A DNA stretch of 64,000 nt from Lojkania enalia (GCA_010094045.1 ML986633.1:1-64000), one strand, 5' to 3'. Positions 34,701-46,781 are shown, counted from the first letter of the stretch. Numbers and translations: made by a program. Notes: generated by a model from the letters alone, not told the origin.

Positions 34701-35438
34701 CAACGCCCATCTTCATTCAGAATTTGCAGTGGAGACATTGCTATCATGTGATCGGGGTTTAAAATCAAGACCGCACCACCGGCTATGGCCATGTCGGACT
34801 CAAAACTACGTAAACTTTGGCAGGCCTGGTGAACCGCAACGAGACTTCCAGAACAGCCCGTGTCAATGGTTACGGACGGTCCTGTCAGGTCGAAGGCATG
34901 GGATATCCTATTTGCGAAGGTCGCACTTCCAGTTCCGACTAAGTGGTACGGTGTGAGATCATTTGGGTCTTTTGACAGCATGCGGTCATAATCGTTCGCA
35001 AACGTTGCAGCTGTTGTCAAGTTGAGTGGATCGGTAATTTATTAGAGCAGGAAACACACCATATACAGCCGTTGCTGAGCCTTTGAATTTGTCTATTGGA
35101 ATAGAGGCATCCTCCATTGCCTCGTATGAAGTCTCCAGTAGTAAGCGCTGTTGGGGATCAACGGCTTTTGCTTCGAGAGGTGAAATACCGAAGAAGTCGG
35201 CATCAAAGGTTGAGACATCTTGCTGAATGAAATGACCTCCTCGATGGTTCATACAACCTTGTCTTTCTGGAGATGGGTGGTAAAACGACTCCCATCGAAA
35301 CCTATCTTCTGGAACATCAGTCCAAGTATTGAGGCCTCGCGAAAGAATTGACCAAAGATCCTCTGTGTTATTTGAGCCGCCTGGAAATCGACAGCCGATG
35401 CCTATGACAGCAATAGAAATGGGTTCTTGATCAGCCAT
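25740..35438 (-). CDS. highly reducing type I polyketide synthase with C-terminal carnitine acyltransferase domain
   Basis: Iterative HR-PKS. Exons 35438-35060, 35010-34199, 34150-30739, 30513-25893 and 25839-25740 join in frame into 3107 residues. Domains with key residues: KS (Cys179 in DTGCSGS, His314, His354); AT (GHSSGE, Ser near 630); DH (His954 in NHIIDGFSVFPA, Asp near 1142); C-methyltransferase (LEIGAGTGGS near 1405, intact); ER (about 1795-2115, nucleotide loop EGSGPFGQAA); KR (VGGLGKFGR near 2142, Ser 2272/2273 and Tyr2286); ACP (LGLDSL, Ser2459). After the ACP come about 600 residues of choline/carnitine acyltransferase type with the catalytic His2830 in CEHSMIDGTT. There is no thioesterase, reductase or NRPS domain, so the acyltransferase probably offloads the chain to a hydroxylated acceptor, as known for cAT-bearing HR-PKSs. 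Intron 2 (48 bases, weak donor gtccgt) removes an in-frame TAG. The last exon completes the acyltransferase C-terminus. Confidence 0.93.
34151..34198 (-). other. 48-base intron in the KS region containing an in-frame stop
   Basis: If read through, the frame is open except for one TAG at 34153-34151. Removing gtccgt...gtag joins DDDKIK to IPRSLDQWPTTS, which matches the usual spacing before the NNFGYGGTNA block of HR-PKSs. A TTGAC branch-like site lies before the acceptor. The donor is weak, so splicing may be inefficient. Confidence 0.65.
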
Positions 35439-36185
35439 ATGGAGCCAACAAAATAGAATGAGAATAAGCAAAGACCTGGGATATCATATTTCGACTCAAA
35501 TGTATGATGATTTCCAGTCAAGACAACATTGCATGATGCATCGCGTTGCCCCTTTGCTCTTATTCACTTCGTCCATATTGAAAATGAAGCACGTTCTGTG
35601 CCGCTCCGTCGGAAACTGTTTCCTTGGTAGGCTCCATATGAGCGACCTGAGGGTTGGTGTAGCAATCAAAAAGCAACTTATTCTAATTATGTTCGCGTGA
35701 TACCCTTGCAGACATCCCGCAGAGTTGGGCCTACGCTACAAGGTGTCCACAGCTAGAAGCCTACAAGTTCTATCGAATGACGGCCGTCCGGAGGCGCAAT
35801 CCAAAAAACAGCCTGGTGGATAAAATACGTACGATTGCGCCCCAATGTGCGCTAACACGAATTCTAGAGGAACTTGACGCATTTAGGTAGAAAATTAAAG
35901 ACCTTATTCAATCTGCCGTGATTACCGTGCCTAAGCGACGCCCATCGGGTCCCGAAACCAAATGAACTAGTCTTGGCAGCATTTATAGCGCGAATTGACA
36001 GCCCGGTTGCTGGTGTAATGGGTCCTTTTGGTTCGTTATTGTCACGTATGTTGATACAGGACATAGCTTGGAACGAAAGTCTTCAATTGCAGAAACAACC
36101 TCGGATTGAAAACCCCTTTAGCTATGCGGCAAATGCTGCTCGATAGGTTAAGAGCTAAATTTGACCCCAAGCCCCAATGCTTGAT
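35439..36185. other. promoter region of the PKS gene
   Basis: About 750 bases between the PKS start and the stop of the rhodopsin-domain gene, both on the minus strand. No regulator binding site is certain. Confidence 0.45.
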
Positions 36186-37316
36186 TTATATAGGCGTAAG
36201 ATCTAATTTATTGGTCGACACGCTTGTCGCAGGAGGTTCTGCTGGGTGCTGGGCAACTTCCATATCATGCCTTCGAGAGGGCCGCCCGTCTGCGCTTTTG
36301 TTTCTCCAAACATAAAATTGGTCTTCTACGTATTCAACAAAGCGAGTTAAGTGTGCTGTTGGTATGACTTTCTTCAACGCAGGGGTCGAGGCTGGCAGAG
36401 CGGCGCAAATGATTGTTGTGCTGCTTTCAACCATTGTCCATATCGCAGGTTCGACCATGCTTGTCGTGATATCTTTATCATCTATTCCTAGTAAGGTCAC
36501 ATACCGCTTGCAAGCCACTGCACATGTGCTAGATAGTAATGTTAGCTATTAACTATCGAGAATGAACTTAGGACTCACGCGACACCAAACCCGAATAGAG
36601 CTATAAGGCCAATTTGTCGTGCACGCGAGACTTTCATAGTCCAAAGTAATGGCAAAGGCGTAATCAGTATGGCGAAATCGGTAATGATCCAAGGTATTGG
36701 CGTCGCAAAATATTCTACTTGGATGACTTTATTGCTGCAGGTTCCTCTCACGTTGCGGTTCCATCGTGCGTTTATAGGATAGCAGATAAAAGTGTCCAAT
36801 AGGATGGTCGCAACCCACCAGCACACAACTACGGCCGCAAGGATTCGCACAACTTTTCGGAAATTTCGGAAAGGGAATATAATATGCAGTAGCCACAAAA
36901 TAGACAATTTTGCAGTTGCATAACATGTCGGCATTACTAGTCCTGCAACAAAATAGCTTTTCATGAAGAAAGAAAGTTGCTGATCGGTCACATCCGGAGC
37001 GTGGCGTCCAAGACCACCTCGTCCAATTGCTGCTTCTCGTAAGCTAACTAAAGCATAAGCAGCGAGATTCATGGTGCATACCGATGACAAAAAGAATATT
37101 AGTTGCGAGCATCTGGACGACCGCAAATAGCAGTAAGATGTCGTCCCATGCCAGCCTCGCCCATTGGATATACTTGGATAATATTCGAAGCGAGACCGCC
37201 ACAATCGCAAGTAGGGAGAAGACGACCATGAAGAGAATAATCCGTATCCCATTTTCGGGTTCCAATGCTGTTCCTGGAAGATCGTCACGAGTGGTCATTG
37301 GAAAGCGCGGTGCCAT
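36186..37316 (-). CDS. rhodopsin-domain integral membrane protein next to PKS
   Basis: Second member of the fungal rhodopsin-domain membrane family in the window. Exons 37316-37082, 37035-36579 and 36528-36186 join in frame into 344 residues. The ATG at 37316 starts MAPRFPMTTRDD. Spans: RIILFMVVFSLLAIVAVSLRIL, then WDDILLLFAVVQML after the family's WDD, the CYATAKLSILWLLHIIF block, VVCWWVATILLDTFICYPI, WIITDFAILITPLPLLW, then IGLIALFGFGVA joined to TCAVACKRYV, and the AIWTMVESSTTIICAALP span before the cytoplasmic tail. The first intron (46 bases, acceptor acgag) is the least certain. Such genes are often found in fungal secondary-metabolite clusters (SAT-like), with unclear function. Confidence 0.78.
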
Positions 37317-38866
37317 TGTTGGGTCCAAACCAGCCCAGAGGCATGGAACAAGGCGGTTTTGAAGGTTCGACAGCAGCGTTCTGCGACCCAGGGACTTGAG
37401 CGGGTATTATGACCGTGGATACGGTTCCTTTGTGCACTGCTGGGTCGTGACACAGCAGTCCACGACGCCTGGAAGCTGGTTCACGTCTGTGAAATGCACG
37501 TTCAGCCATATCTCCTTATTTCAATGTGGGGCTCCATCAAGTTAACCTCGCGGCCAGAGGAAACAACCGGATCATTGTTAATATAGAGTGGAGACTCGTG
37601 GGGACCCCAAGTCATGCACGTGCGCTTGGGATGCGATTCGCTACAGGCATTGATAGGCGGAGATAGGCACATCGTCTGGCTGGAATAAAGTAGTAAATGC
37701 GCGCATTTATGAGGTTGCGAACGAGTTTCCCCATGCAGCGAAATCGCCTAGCAAGCGTTCACGTTTCTCGGGGACACGGTGAATGCTGTCTGCTGTACAG
37801 GCGAAAAGAGGAAACATGGGCAGGGAAATGGAGAACATTCATGGGAGAATAAGAGGAACACAGGCAGAGCAAGGTAGGCGTTGAGCAGACGTCAGGAGAA
37901 CCGGGCCGGCATCACATCAGACGAATTCGCATTGGGAATAGCTTCCACGCTAGTAGCGAAGTCTAAACTGGCCCTTCCTATTCTGTCCCGCCTGCTACTC
38001 TCTGAATCTTACGCACACCCTCTATAGGTGTACATACATTCCGTCCCTTACCATCCAACCTCAGCGTGGAATTATGTCATCCCATCTATTCCCAATCTCT
38101 CTTCGCCTTTGCCGCATGCTGATGCGTTGCGCTTCCACCCCAAATCATGTGCCTCTCGCTGGGCGCTTCGATTTTCGAAGCTACGCGCCAATTGCTGACC
38201 AAGAATGCTCCCTAGTAGCCTTTGACCCTAATTTCTATCGACAGTCGCAATTTATCCTTACCAGCATTACCGGAATACTGCTCGGGTGCAGAATTTTGAT
38301 TCCACCAACTCGGATAGCCGCTGTCGGAGCGGTACAGAGCCATGTAGATTGACTCGTGGAGATGGGTCAACGCCAACACCAACACCACCATCCAGCCATG
38401 ATCCAAGCCAGGGGTACTTCTGTTAGTTATATGCTCCATCCATCAAGATTGTAACCACGCCCTGTCAGGCTGTTTCCAGCTGTCCGGCTCTTTATACAGT
38501 CATATATCCGGATATATGCAAGCGAAATCCCTCAGACCGGGGATTGGTGGCGTACTCCCGAAAGCCCCACGCAAACAATGCCTTCCCCAACAACAGGGCA
38601 TCTGGGCCCTGTTACATCTTAGTGCTCCCATCTACCGAGCTGCTCTTTGGTGTCCCTCATCTTCTAAGTTGGCATTTAATTACAAGAGGCACAACCTTAT
38701 CAGCCTATGGGGAGCACCCCTCTTGCTCGGGTGTCACTGAGTTATGCTCTTAATAGTGATGGAATTCTCCATGACCCTATGTTCTATGGGTTTCCCCCAG
38801 GACTAATGAGATAGCCAAACTCACGAGGTTCATCTCCCGGGACCGGCATTTGAGCCACGCCATACC
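37317..38866. other. divergent promoter region between rhodopsin-domain gene and MFS pump
   Basis: About 1.55 kb. No supported gene; open frames lack features. A shared bidirectional control of the two putative cluster genes is possible but not shown. Confidence 0.45.
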
Positions 38867-40745
38867 ATGGAGAAGAAAGATGTTATCGGAATAGATCCAA
38901 GCCGCAAGGATGTGATCCTACCCGAAGTCGAGGAAATGGAGAAAGTTTCAGATGCGGAGCGAGCAACAGAGTCTCCTGTCTCTGAGAGTCCTGTACAAGC
39001 CACCGAAGAGCAAGTGTATCCAGACACCTTCCATCTAGCATTAGCTACTCTAGCGTTGATGGTTGCTGTTTTCCTTGTGGCTTTAGATGTGCATATCCTA
39101 GGTATGTTTATGAAAGATCTGTACAATAACTGATGCTGACGCTGCGGAGCAACTGCAACACCGAAGATTACCACAGAGTTTGATAGCTTGCTAGACCTCA
39201 CCTGGTATGGCGGTGCTTATCTCTTGTGTCAGATCGCCCTGCAGCCAACGTACGCTCGCCTCTACCAGGTCTTTCCGATTAAACATATATTCGTTGTCGC
39301 TTTGCTGTTCCTAGAAACCGGCAGTATTATCGGTGCGAAAGCCCCATCGTCGACCGTATTGATTATTGGTAGAGCTTTGCAAGGGACTGGTTCAGGAGGT
39401 CTTATTGCAGGTGGGCTACTAATGATCACTTATCTCGTGCCTAAACCCAAGCGACCAATGTATCTGTCGGTTATTGCTACAATGTATGCTGTTGCTGCTG
39501 TTGTTGGCCCTGTACTGGGTGGCATATTTGCAGAGTCGCGTGTGACTTGGCGCTTCTGCTTCTGGATGAATCTGCGTAAGTCGGATAGTCCGCACCGATT
39601 TACAGCTTGAATTGCTTCCTACCGTCATGTACTGACCTTATCAAGCCATCGGCGTTGTCGCAGGTGCCGTCATTCTATTTGCTTTCACTGAGCCTAAACG
39701 TCCCTCGACCGACCAACCACTCAAGAAGAAGATCATGACCTTAGATCCTTTCGGCGCTAGTGTTCTAATATCTTGGGTCACTTGCCTCTTATTAGCTTTG
39801 CAGCGTGCCAGCATTCCACAGCCGTGGTCTTACTCAGGAATATGGGGCCCATTGCTTGCCTTTGGGATTTTGCTCTGTGTCTTTGTCATCGTTCAATTTT
39901 ATCAGAAGGACAGGTATGAGCCGTTTATTTCCGTTGCCATGGATAATTGTGCTGACCCTACTAGAGCAATCATTCCTTATCGTATTCTGGCACAACGTAC
40001 CATTGCATTCAGCTGTCTCTTTGAAGTATCCATCTTTCTGGCGACAACCACTATCGTCTACTACCTGCCTTTCTACTTTCAATCCGTCAAAGGCTTTAGT
40101 CCTCACGAATCTGGCATATACATCCTCCCTTTCGTCGTCACGAACTCGGCATTTGCCTTCGCTAGCGGTGTCCTCATATCAAAGACTGGTATCTACGTCC
40201 CCGTTATGTGGTTAGGCAGTGCCGTCATGATGGTCGGATGTGGTCTTCTCTATACGCTCGATATCAATTCCACGGATGGACATATTGTCGGCTATCAGTT
40301 ACTTGCAAGCGCTGGCTACGGCTTCTGCGTTCAAGTGCCTTTTACCGCCGTGCAGATCCTACCAGATAAGGACATCCCAATCGGGAACGGATTGGTGTCG
40401 TTCTTCCAGGGCCTAGGTGGCGCCCTTTCTGTGAGCGCTGCCCAAACTATCTTTTCCAACGCTCTCCACGAGCATCTCGCCGAGATTCCGAATATCAATG
40501 TCGACGTTATCATCTCCTTCGGAGCAACAAAGTTTGGATCCGAGGTTTCAGATATTGCTGACGCCGTAAGAGTAGCCTATGGTGCCGCGACTAGAGCCGC
40601 GCTCATACTCCCCGTCGTCGGCTCCGGGCTCGCGCTCTTAGCAAGTTTCTGCGTTGAATGGCGAAGACATTATGTACCGCGTAGGAAGAGGCATACAGAA
40701 GAGCCGGGAGTTACGCAGCGAGAGGTGATCAATGCTGAGGCTTGA
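38867..40745 (+). CDS. MFS drug/metabolite efflux transporter (DHA2, 14 spans)
   Basis: Plasma-membrane proton antiporter of the DHA2 (14-span) group. Exons 38867-39101, 39150-39575, 39646-39913 and 39965-40745 join in frame into 569 residues. An acidic N-terminal tail of about 60 residues is followed by span 1 (LALATLALMVAVFLVALD), the ATPKITTEF motif that matches the family's TALPxI position, the WYGGAYLL span, the GRALQGTGSGG motif (antiporter motif) and VVGPVLGG (motif C, GPxxGG). The intron between exons 3 and 4 (51 bases) removes an insertion after KDR; without it the frame stays open, so automatic annotation may retain it. Gene order next to an HR-PKS suggests product export or self-protection. 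Confidence 0.9.
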
Positions 40746-41467
40746 TGTCTGTATTATATATATACATATGTATTTAGTTTCGGTGGGCGTTTGAAATTCG
40801 ACATGGATTATAGAGGAATGGGATCGGGATACCAGGACGATGGCATGGCGGAATGGGCATGGAACATGCATGGAAACGGTGTTTGGTGTATATTTATTCG
40901 TCGGGAGAAATTCGACGTCTTATTCAGACGATACGTACAATGTTAAATGTTTAATCGGCTCAAGCGTTCTCGACTTTAACTATAACCTACAAGCACGGAT
41001 ACGAGACTGATGTCGAAATTTCCAGTAGTAATATGCGCCCCATTCGTAGGGAGCTAGGTGCCGTCAATAGTCAGCAAGGAGACTATATGGATGTTGGTCT
41101 CCTTCCATGTTGGAACGCTGCTGTTAACCGGCGCGACCCAGTGCAATGCCTAAAAATGGCCCACGTGGTTGGGGAATGCATAGGCATAGCGACAGCGATG
41201 AAGACGAATAAATACATGCGCAGAGCACGAGAAGTCCAACAGTCGAAATATCACCCTATGAAATATAGATGAACGATTCACACGAACGAAAGAGCCCATA
41301 TCACGATAAATGCAATGTTTTGCTATAAAGACATTTTCATTTCAACACCCACTCATTACAATTACACCTTTTCATTCTCCCAAATACACCTTCCAATGCA
41401 TCTATGCAAACTCTACACCTCTTTCTTTCCTTTTCACCAAACGCTCCACTTATCAGAGACGCGAAAC
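40746..41467. other. intergenic between convergent genes
   Basis: About 720 bases holding the 3' regions of the MFS pump and chitin deacetylase genes. Nothing else seen. Confidence 0.5.
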
Positions 41468-44045
41468 CTACAAAGGCGGCGCATCCGGATCCTCCATACA
41501 CTGATCCACGCGCATCAAATCCCTCCCACTTGCCTTTGCAATCTGAATAAACTGCCTGAGATAAGACACTGTGCTCGGGTACAAGTAATGCATGACGACT
41601 AGGTTACCACCCTTATCCACATCACGCTGGAACGCCGTAAGCTGCTGCTCGGGCGTATCGGTTTCCGCCCAAAGCCAGTCCTCTACGTCGACGGACCAGT
41701 TCGTAATAGTCGGCTTCTTGCCTACAGAGTTCGCAAGACGGGATCGCATGCGGGCGCCTTCATTGCCGAAGGGAGGGCGGAAGTAAGATGTCGTGATGCC
41801 GAGTTCGTCGCGGGTGGCCTTGATGTCCTCGTTGTATTCCCAGTCAATGGCGGCGTAGTTTGGCAGGCCTTCCATCTTGGGGTGTGTGAAGGAGTGGAGA
41901 GCGATTTGGTGGCCCTGGGAGGCCATTTCTTTGTAGACGTTAGAGAGGTTTGTGGAGTGGTCGACGAGCGGCGCGCCAACGGTGAAGAAGGTCACTTTAA
42001 TGCCTTCTGATTTGATGATTTCCATGACTTCTTGCGCCATGTCCGGTTGACCGTCGTCAATGGCGAAGGCGAAGGAGTTGGGGCGCTTGCAGGAGAAGAT
42101 CAGATCGCCGGTCTCGACGTCCGCGGGGACGGTGAAACCTGAAGGGACGCTGGGGACAACTTCGATAACGGAAAAGGTTACCGGATCCGTGGAGTAGAAG
42201 CCCTTGATGGCGAGGCCGATGACACGTTGGAGGTTGACGTTGAAGTGGTTGATGGGGATGTAGATGTGGCCATTCTTTGCGTAGCGGGAGGCTTCGGCAG
42301 AATCCCAAGTCTCCGGGTAAGGAGCAATTGACTCATCGCAAGCAGAATTGTGCTGTTGGAGTGCTACGGTGAAGGACGTGGTGCCGCTATAGGCAATGTG
42401 CAAGTACGACCCCTCATATTTCCTGAAGTCACTGCAGCCGGCGGCCACTTGAGTGTAGAAGCTGTAGTCGGCATCGGTCGACTTGATAGTGAGCTTGTTG
42501 CCAGAATAGGTCAATTGCATGCCTTCATCACCACCATGCCAGAAGCCGAGGGCGTTGCTGTTGGCGTTGGCGAACTTGTCAATGACGAGGGCGGCAGCGG
42601 TGCCGGATGGGGCGGGAACGGTTGCTGACGGGCCAGTAGGATTGGTGGTATCTGGGATATATTCAGAGACCGTATTGCCGCAATAGAAAGCCATCGGGCC
42701 AAAAGTCATAGGCTTGCTCAGGCCAGAGATGAAGAAAGTCGTCATCTTGCTAGTATCGATGTTGGGGTACTTGGAGAAGGGGATAGAGTAGAGCTTCTCC
42801 GTGCCATCGAAAGTCCAGCCAAGTTCAGTGGCAGATTGGGTGTTGGAGACGACGTTCTGGTCATTGCAGCTAGATGAGGACTCGAGAGTAACAGAGATCT
42901 GAGTCCCAGCTGCCGCCTTGATGCGGAGAGAAATACCTCCATACTTATTCTTAGCGTTGGTACAAGCAAGCTTGGAGTAGAAGTACGAGTCGGTGTTCTG
43001 GGGCGTGAGCGTCACGCGGTTATTTGCAACAACGAGCGACGTGAAAGTTCCGTCGTCTGAGGTCGGTTGAATCATAGCGTTGTAATATAGGAAAGTGAGA
43101 CGTGATTGAGATGTCCAGTCGTCGATCAGAAGAGGAGCGCAAGTCCCAGACGGCGTGGCAGAAGTGGCCAAAGTGGAGCTGGTGCGGGTAGAAGTCCGGA
43201 GCGTCGAACTGCCTTGAGTGGAGCTAACGGCGGAGCTGGAACCTCCATTGCTCCCGCAATTGCCGAATCCAGATTGGCATCCGGTTCCACAGTAGGCACT
43301 GGTGGAACCACACCAGCCGTACTGGCTGCAGCAGTTACCAAACGTAGAGCCCAAGCAGGTGAATTTGCTAGTGCCACTGCAGCTACCGTCGGTAGAGACC
43401 TTGAGAGTACTAGATGGAGCAGCGCTGGATGAACGCACGGTAGATGACGGTTGAACGGTGGACGAGGGGCCGCTGGATGAGCCGCAGCCGAATTGAACAT
43501 TACTGAGCTTCCAGGTAGTTGAGGTGCTCGAGAATCCAGACCAGACGAAAGCGGTTACAGCGTTTCCATTAGCGGAGGATCCAAACTGGCTCAGAGGGAC
43601 ACTAATGGTCTGACTAGAGCCGGTGAGTCCGCTGACGGTAGTGTAGTAGGAGGCGTAGCCACCAGCAGAGCAAGAGGCTTTCGTCTGGATCTCGAGCGTG
43701 AAAGAGCCGCTGGAGGGACCTTGAATGGTGAACTGGACCGTGTTGTAGCCGTTTCCAGTAGCTTGTTGGCAAGGAAAGGTTTCGTAGAAGTACGAGCCCG
43801 ACTTCGGCTTGAACGAGAGGACTCCACCGCTAGCCGAGATTGAAGTCATGGAGCCATCATCTCCCGCCAATTAGTCCCCATGACTCTAATGGATATGAAC
43901 TCTACTTACCGCTGGTCCACTCGTTCAAGCTGTTGGTGTTACTCGACCATTTGGAAAAGTCATCGATCTTGAGGGCAGAGCTGCAGGCGGCAGAAACTCC
44001 GCTGGCGAATCCGGCCGCGAGGCCTATTAAGGTATATGGACGCAT
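41468..44045 (-). CDS. chitin/polysaccharide deacetylase with CBM18 and three beta-sandwich modules
   Basis: Secreted carbohydrate esterase family 4 (NodB) protein. Exons 44045-43910 and 43860-41468 join in frame into 842 residues. Signal peptide 1-19. A first beta module spans about 24-172, a Ser/Thr linker follows, and a chitin-binding CBM18 lies at about 203-247 with eight Cys and the NCCSQYGWCG core. A second linker leads to beta module two (about 285-440) and module three (about 465-615). Modules start alike (IDDFSKW, LIDDWTS, VIDKFAN) and look like tandem copies of one fold. The NodB domain (about 640-842) has the catalytic pair in AIDDGQ (Asp647/648), zinc ligands HSFTH (His701, His705) and YFRPPFG. 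Motif 1 departs from the usual TFDDGP. Likely action on chitin in own or host walls. Confidence 0.9.
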
Positions 44046-45626
44046 ACTGCGCAAGAGTCAAAGCGAAAGACGATAAAAAGCGAATGTACAGAGATCACGA
44101 AGACCTCCAAATACTGCAGAGTTCGCACTGCCCCAGGAATTGACGAGAGGACAGAGAGACGAAAGCCTGTGAAGATCGCATGAGGACAAGGGCGATGTCC
44201 GATAATATACTGGCAGCCCGCGGAGACGGCATGCTGCATGACACATGCGAAATTTGTCTAGCGCTCTGGGCGTGCATAGGCAAACATTGAGCGACGCTGG
44301 GCAGGCCTGGCGTTTCGCGTAGGAAAGATGCTATTTCGAGATGCGGCCCTGGCAGGGCTATGTCGATCTGGGCTGGCGCGAGGCCTGATGCGGCTAGCCC
44401 CGCACAGAAGCATAGGAATGCGTTTCCGCTTCTGGCGTCGGCGCACTCCCGGCCCCTGAGCTCCAGTCGCCTCCAACCTGCACTCCTCCTTTTGGCGTGC
44501 AGCCACCCCAAGGCACCTCACCTGACGACTTGCCAACATCCGAGCCAAAACCACCGTGTAACGTGCTGTCACAATAATCGTCCGTATACGAGCCTAGTTG
44601 GCGCCGGCGAAGATGTGCTGGCTCGTCGGCTGCCCTTGGCCGTATTGCCTAGTAGCATAGCGCATAGCCTTGAGGCGTCCAGCATTATGGCAGTCCTGTT
44701 CAATTTGCTGACGTTGTTGTCTAGAGTCCAAGACGAGCCGTCGTTGTCTTGTCCATGACTGTTTATGGCAGAGAAGAGGTGCCCGCCGTCTTGGGAAAAT
44801 CGTCAAGACTCGCTACGATGCGAATGCGACGCCGCGACGATTATGTATTCTCGCTCGCGTCACACAGCTTCCTCGCCCACGCGCCACTCGCGTGCTGCTG
44901 GTGGTGCAAACAGAGTTGTATCCCAGCTCTAGCTGGCATTCCTCCCGTCCATGGCCGTGATGGCATGGTGCTGGTGTCATTTCGTCGTGCCATCCTAGTC
45001 CGCCGATCCCCAGCCAGTCGCTAACACCAAGTCAAAATCCACCTCTACCATAACAAGTTACAGCACGTTTTCCCCTTCCTGCTTCCACTCGAGTCCGCCC
45101 TACTCCGCCTAGAGGAGAACGGCACCCAGCATCCGAGTTACGAAACTTGATGCCTACTGTATTCGCGCTCTCCCATCCTAGCTTTTCGCGCGATGCCACA
45201 ACGGTTCCGCTTCTGGACCTAGCCCTGTTTCCTTTTTCCCTCCTGCCTAGAGAATCCGGCTGCTCGGCTTGCCCCTGTCAGCTCCGCCACGTTCCACGGT
45301 AATCTCAGGAGACGGTTCGGTAGGCGCCTTGGCGTTCGCGCGAGGCTAGCCTCAGTTGAGCGAATGCTACCGAGATTTCTTTCATCATCGTCCGGTTAAG
45401 AAATAATGAAATTATAGGTGGATGTTCTGATGCTGATGGATAAAGGTTTACCGTGAGATTTGCAGCTTATTGTTGAATGCTGCTGCTATTCCGAGCTGCG
45501 ATGTCATGTGCAATGAATATGCGCCCCCCCAAGGGCTCAAGTCAGGTACGTAAACTCTCGTATAATGTGGAGACCATGGAGAATGGTTGATCATCGCAAT
45601 TTCGACCAACAAAGTTTCCGAATGAC
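44046..45626. other. intergenic, no gene seen
   Basis: About 1.6 kb, fairly G/C-rich, upstream of the chitin deacetylase and downstream of the F-box-like gene. Open frames on both strands have no recognisable features. Confidence 0.5.
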
Positions 45627-46766
45627 CTAGAAAACTTCAAACTTGTCCCACTCAGCCGTCCCTTCCGCGTTGTATAGTATGGTGCTAACGCCCTCCCTCA
45701 TCTTCCGATTCCATTCGCTCTGTTCGTCCGCCGTTATGCTTATTAGTTTATCAGCCCAAGCTGGATTTCCAACACCGCCCTCAGCAACTACGTCCCGGTA
45801 GATAGTTAAAGTAATGTCATCATGCTGGCGCTCGGCCCGGGATCGTCGACGGCGGAGTAGGAAGAAAATGACCTGATCGTCTTCCTTGTGGGTTGCCACA
45901 CGCCCGTTGCACACGTGACTACCTATTCCTATTCCACTAAGCTTAGATCTAAAGAAGTAGTCGGGCGAATTGTATTGAGCGATATGTTGATTCGGGGCGA
46001 AAAGTTGTGTATCTTTCGGGTATAGCTCCCGAATTCCAACTTCAAGGCCTAGAAGTTCTTGTATGGGCTGAAACGGACCGAGTAGATCATGTGCCATTAC
46101 ATGATGCGTTTTTGGGATACACAATAGGTGGAAGTGGCGAGCAATGCTCATGGAGCTTGGGGAAACCCGGTTTCCGATGGTCGCTTCGAGAAATGGCCTC
46201 GACGGCGCCTCGTCTGATGCTGCTATGTCATTCTCATTGCTTAAAACGACGAAGATTCTTCTCAAGGAAGGGTGTTCATTAACGACGTTCTCTCCGGCAT
46301 CGCGAATGTCGTTCAGGCTGAATGTGTGATGCTCACACAGCTGTATGAATTTCTCTGCGCCAATGCAGACCCGCTCCTCCGGAGCCTTTTCAAGCTCTTT
46401 GGCAGGAAACTTGGATTTAGGATGTCGTGACTTGCAAGCGCTGCAGGTAGCAATAGATAGGTTCGGAAGACCTTTGTAGCGCTCCCAGCGCGAGTGCCAG
46501 GAAATGGCATCGCGACGTAGACCAGCCTTGAATGAATTGCGCTCTTCAAGACCAATAATGAATGGAGGCTCAAATATTGGATAGAAGTCTCGTGCAACTA
46601 GGCGCATCGCGAAGATGGCATCAGGGTACTCATAAGTCACATCGCGAATGTGTAGAAGGAGCTCTGCAGGCAATTGGTGGAGACGGCTATGCTCTAGATT
46701 GTGTTTGTACTCTGGAGTGTCGAGTGCTGGAAAAGCACGTGGGTAATCTATGATGCGTAAGCACAT
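45627..46766 (-). CDS. F-box-like protein with Cys-rich segment
   Basis: Single open frame of 379 residues. Residues about 28-70 read as an F-box (LHQLPAELLLHIRDVTYEYPDAIFAMRLVARDFY), which in this family binds Skp1 as part of an SCF ubiquitin ligase. After it comes a CSACKSRHPKSKF...CIGAEKFIQLCEHH segment, with paired Cys/His that may bind metal and that recurs in fungal F-box proteins of unknown target. The C-terminal half has no recognised repeats. The start at 46766 may not be the true one: an open frame at 47063-46782 just upstream could be its first exon, though I could not join them at a good splice pair. Confidence 0.7.
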   Translation of the reverse strand: MCLRIIDYPRAFPALDTPEYKHNLEHSRLHQLPAELLLHIRDVTYEYPDAIFAMRLVARDFYPIFEPPFIIGLEERNSFKAGLRRDAISWHSRWERYKGLPNLSIATCSACKSRHPKSKFPAKELEKAPEERVCIGAEKFIQLCEHHTFSLNDIRDAGENVVNEHPSLRRIFVVLSNENDIAASDEAPSRPFLEATIGNRVSPSSMSIARHFHLLCIPKTHHVMAHDLLGPFQPIQELLGLEVGIRELYPKDTQLFAPNQHIAQYNSPDYFFRSKLSGIGIGSHVCNGRVATHKEDDQVIFFLLRRRRSRAERQHDDITLTIYRDVVAEGGVGNPAWADKLISITADEQSEWNRKMREGVSTILYNAEGTAEWDKFEVF

Positions 46767-46781
46767 GAACTATATAGTAGT

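Noticed and set aside
44360..45024. Open frames of 90-130 residues between chitin deacetylase and F-box-like gene
   Set aside because: Overlapping frames on both strands in G/C-rich sequence, without domains, signal peptides or splice partners.
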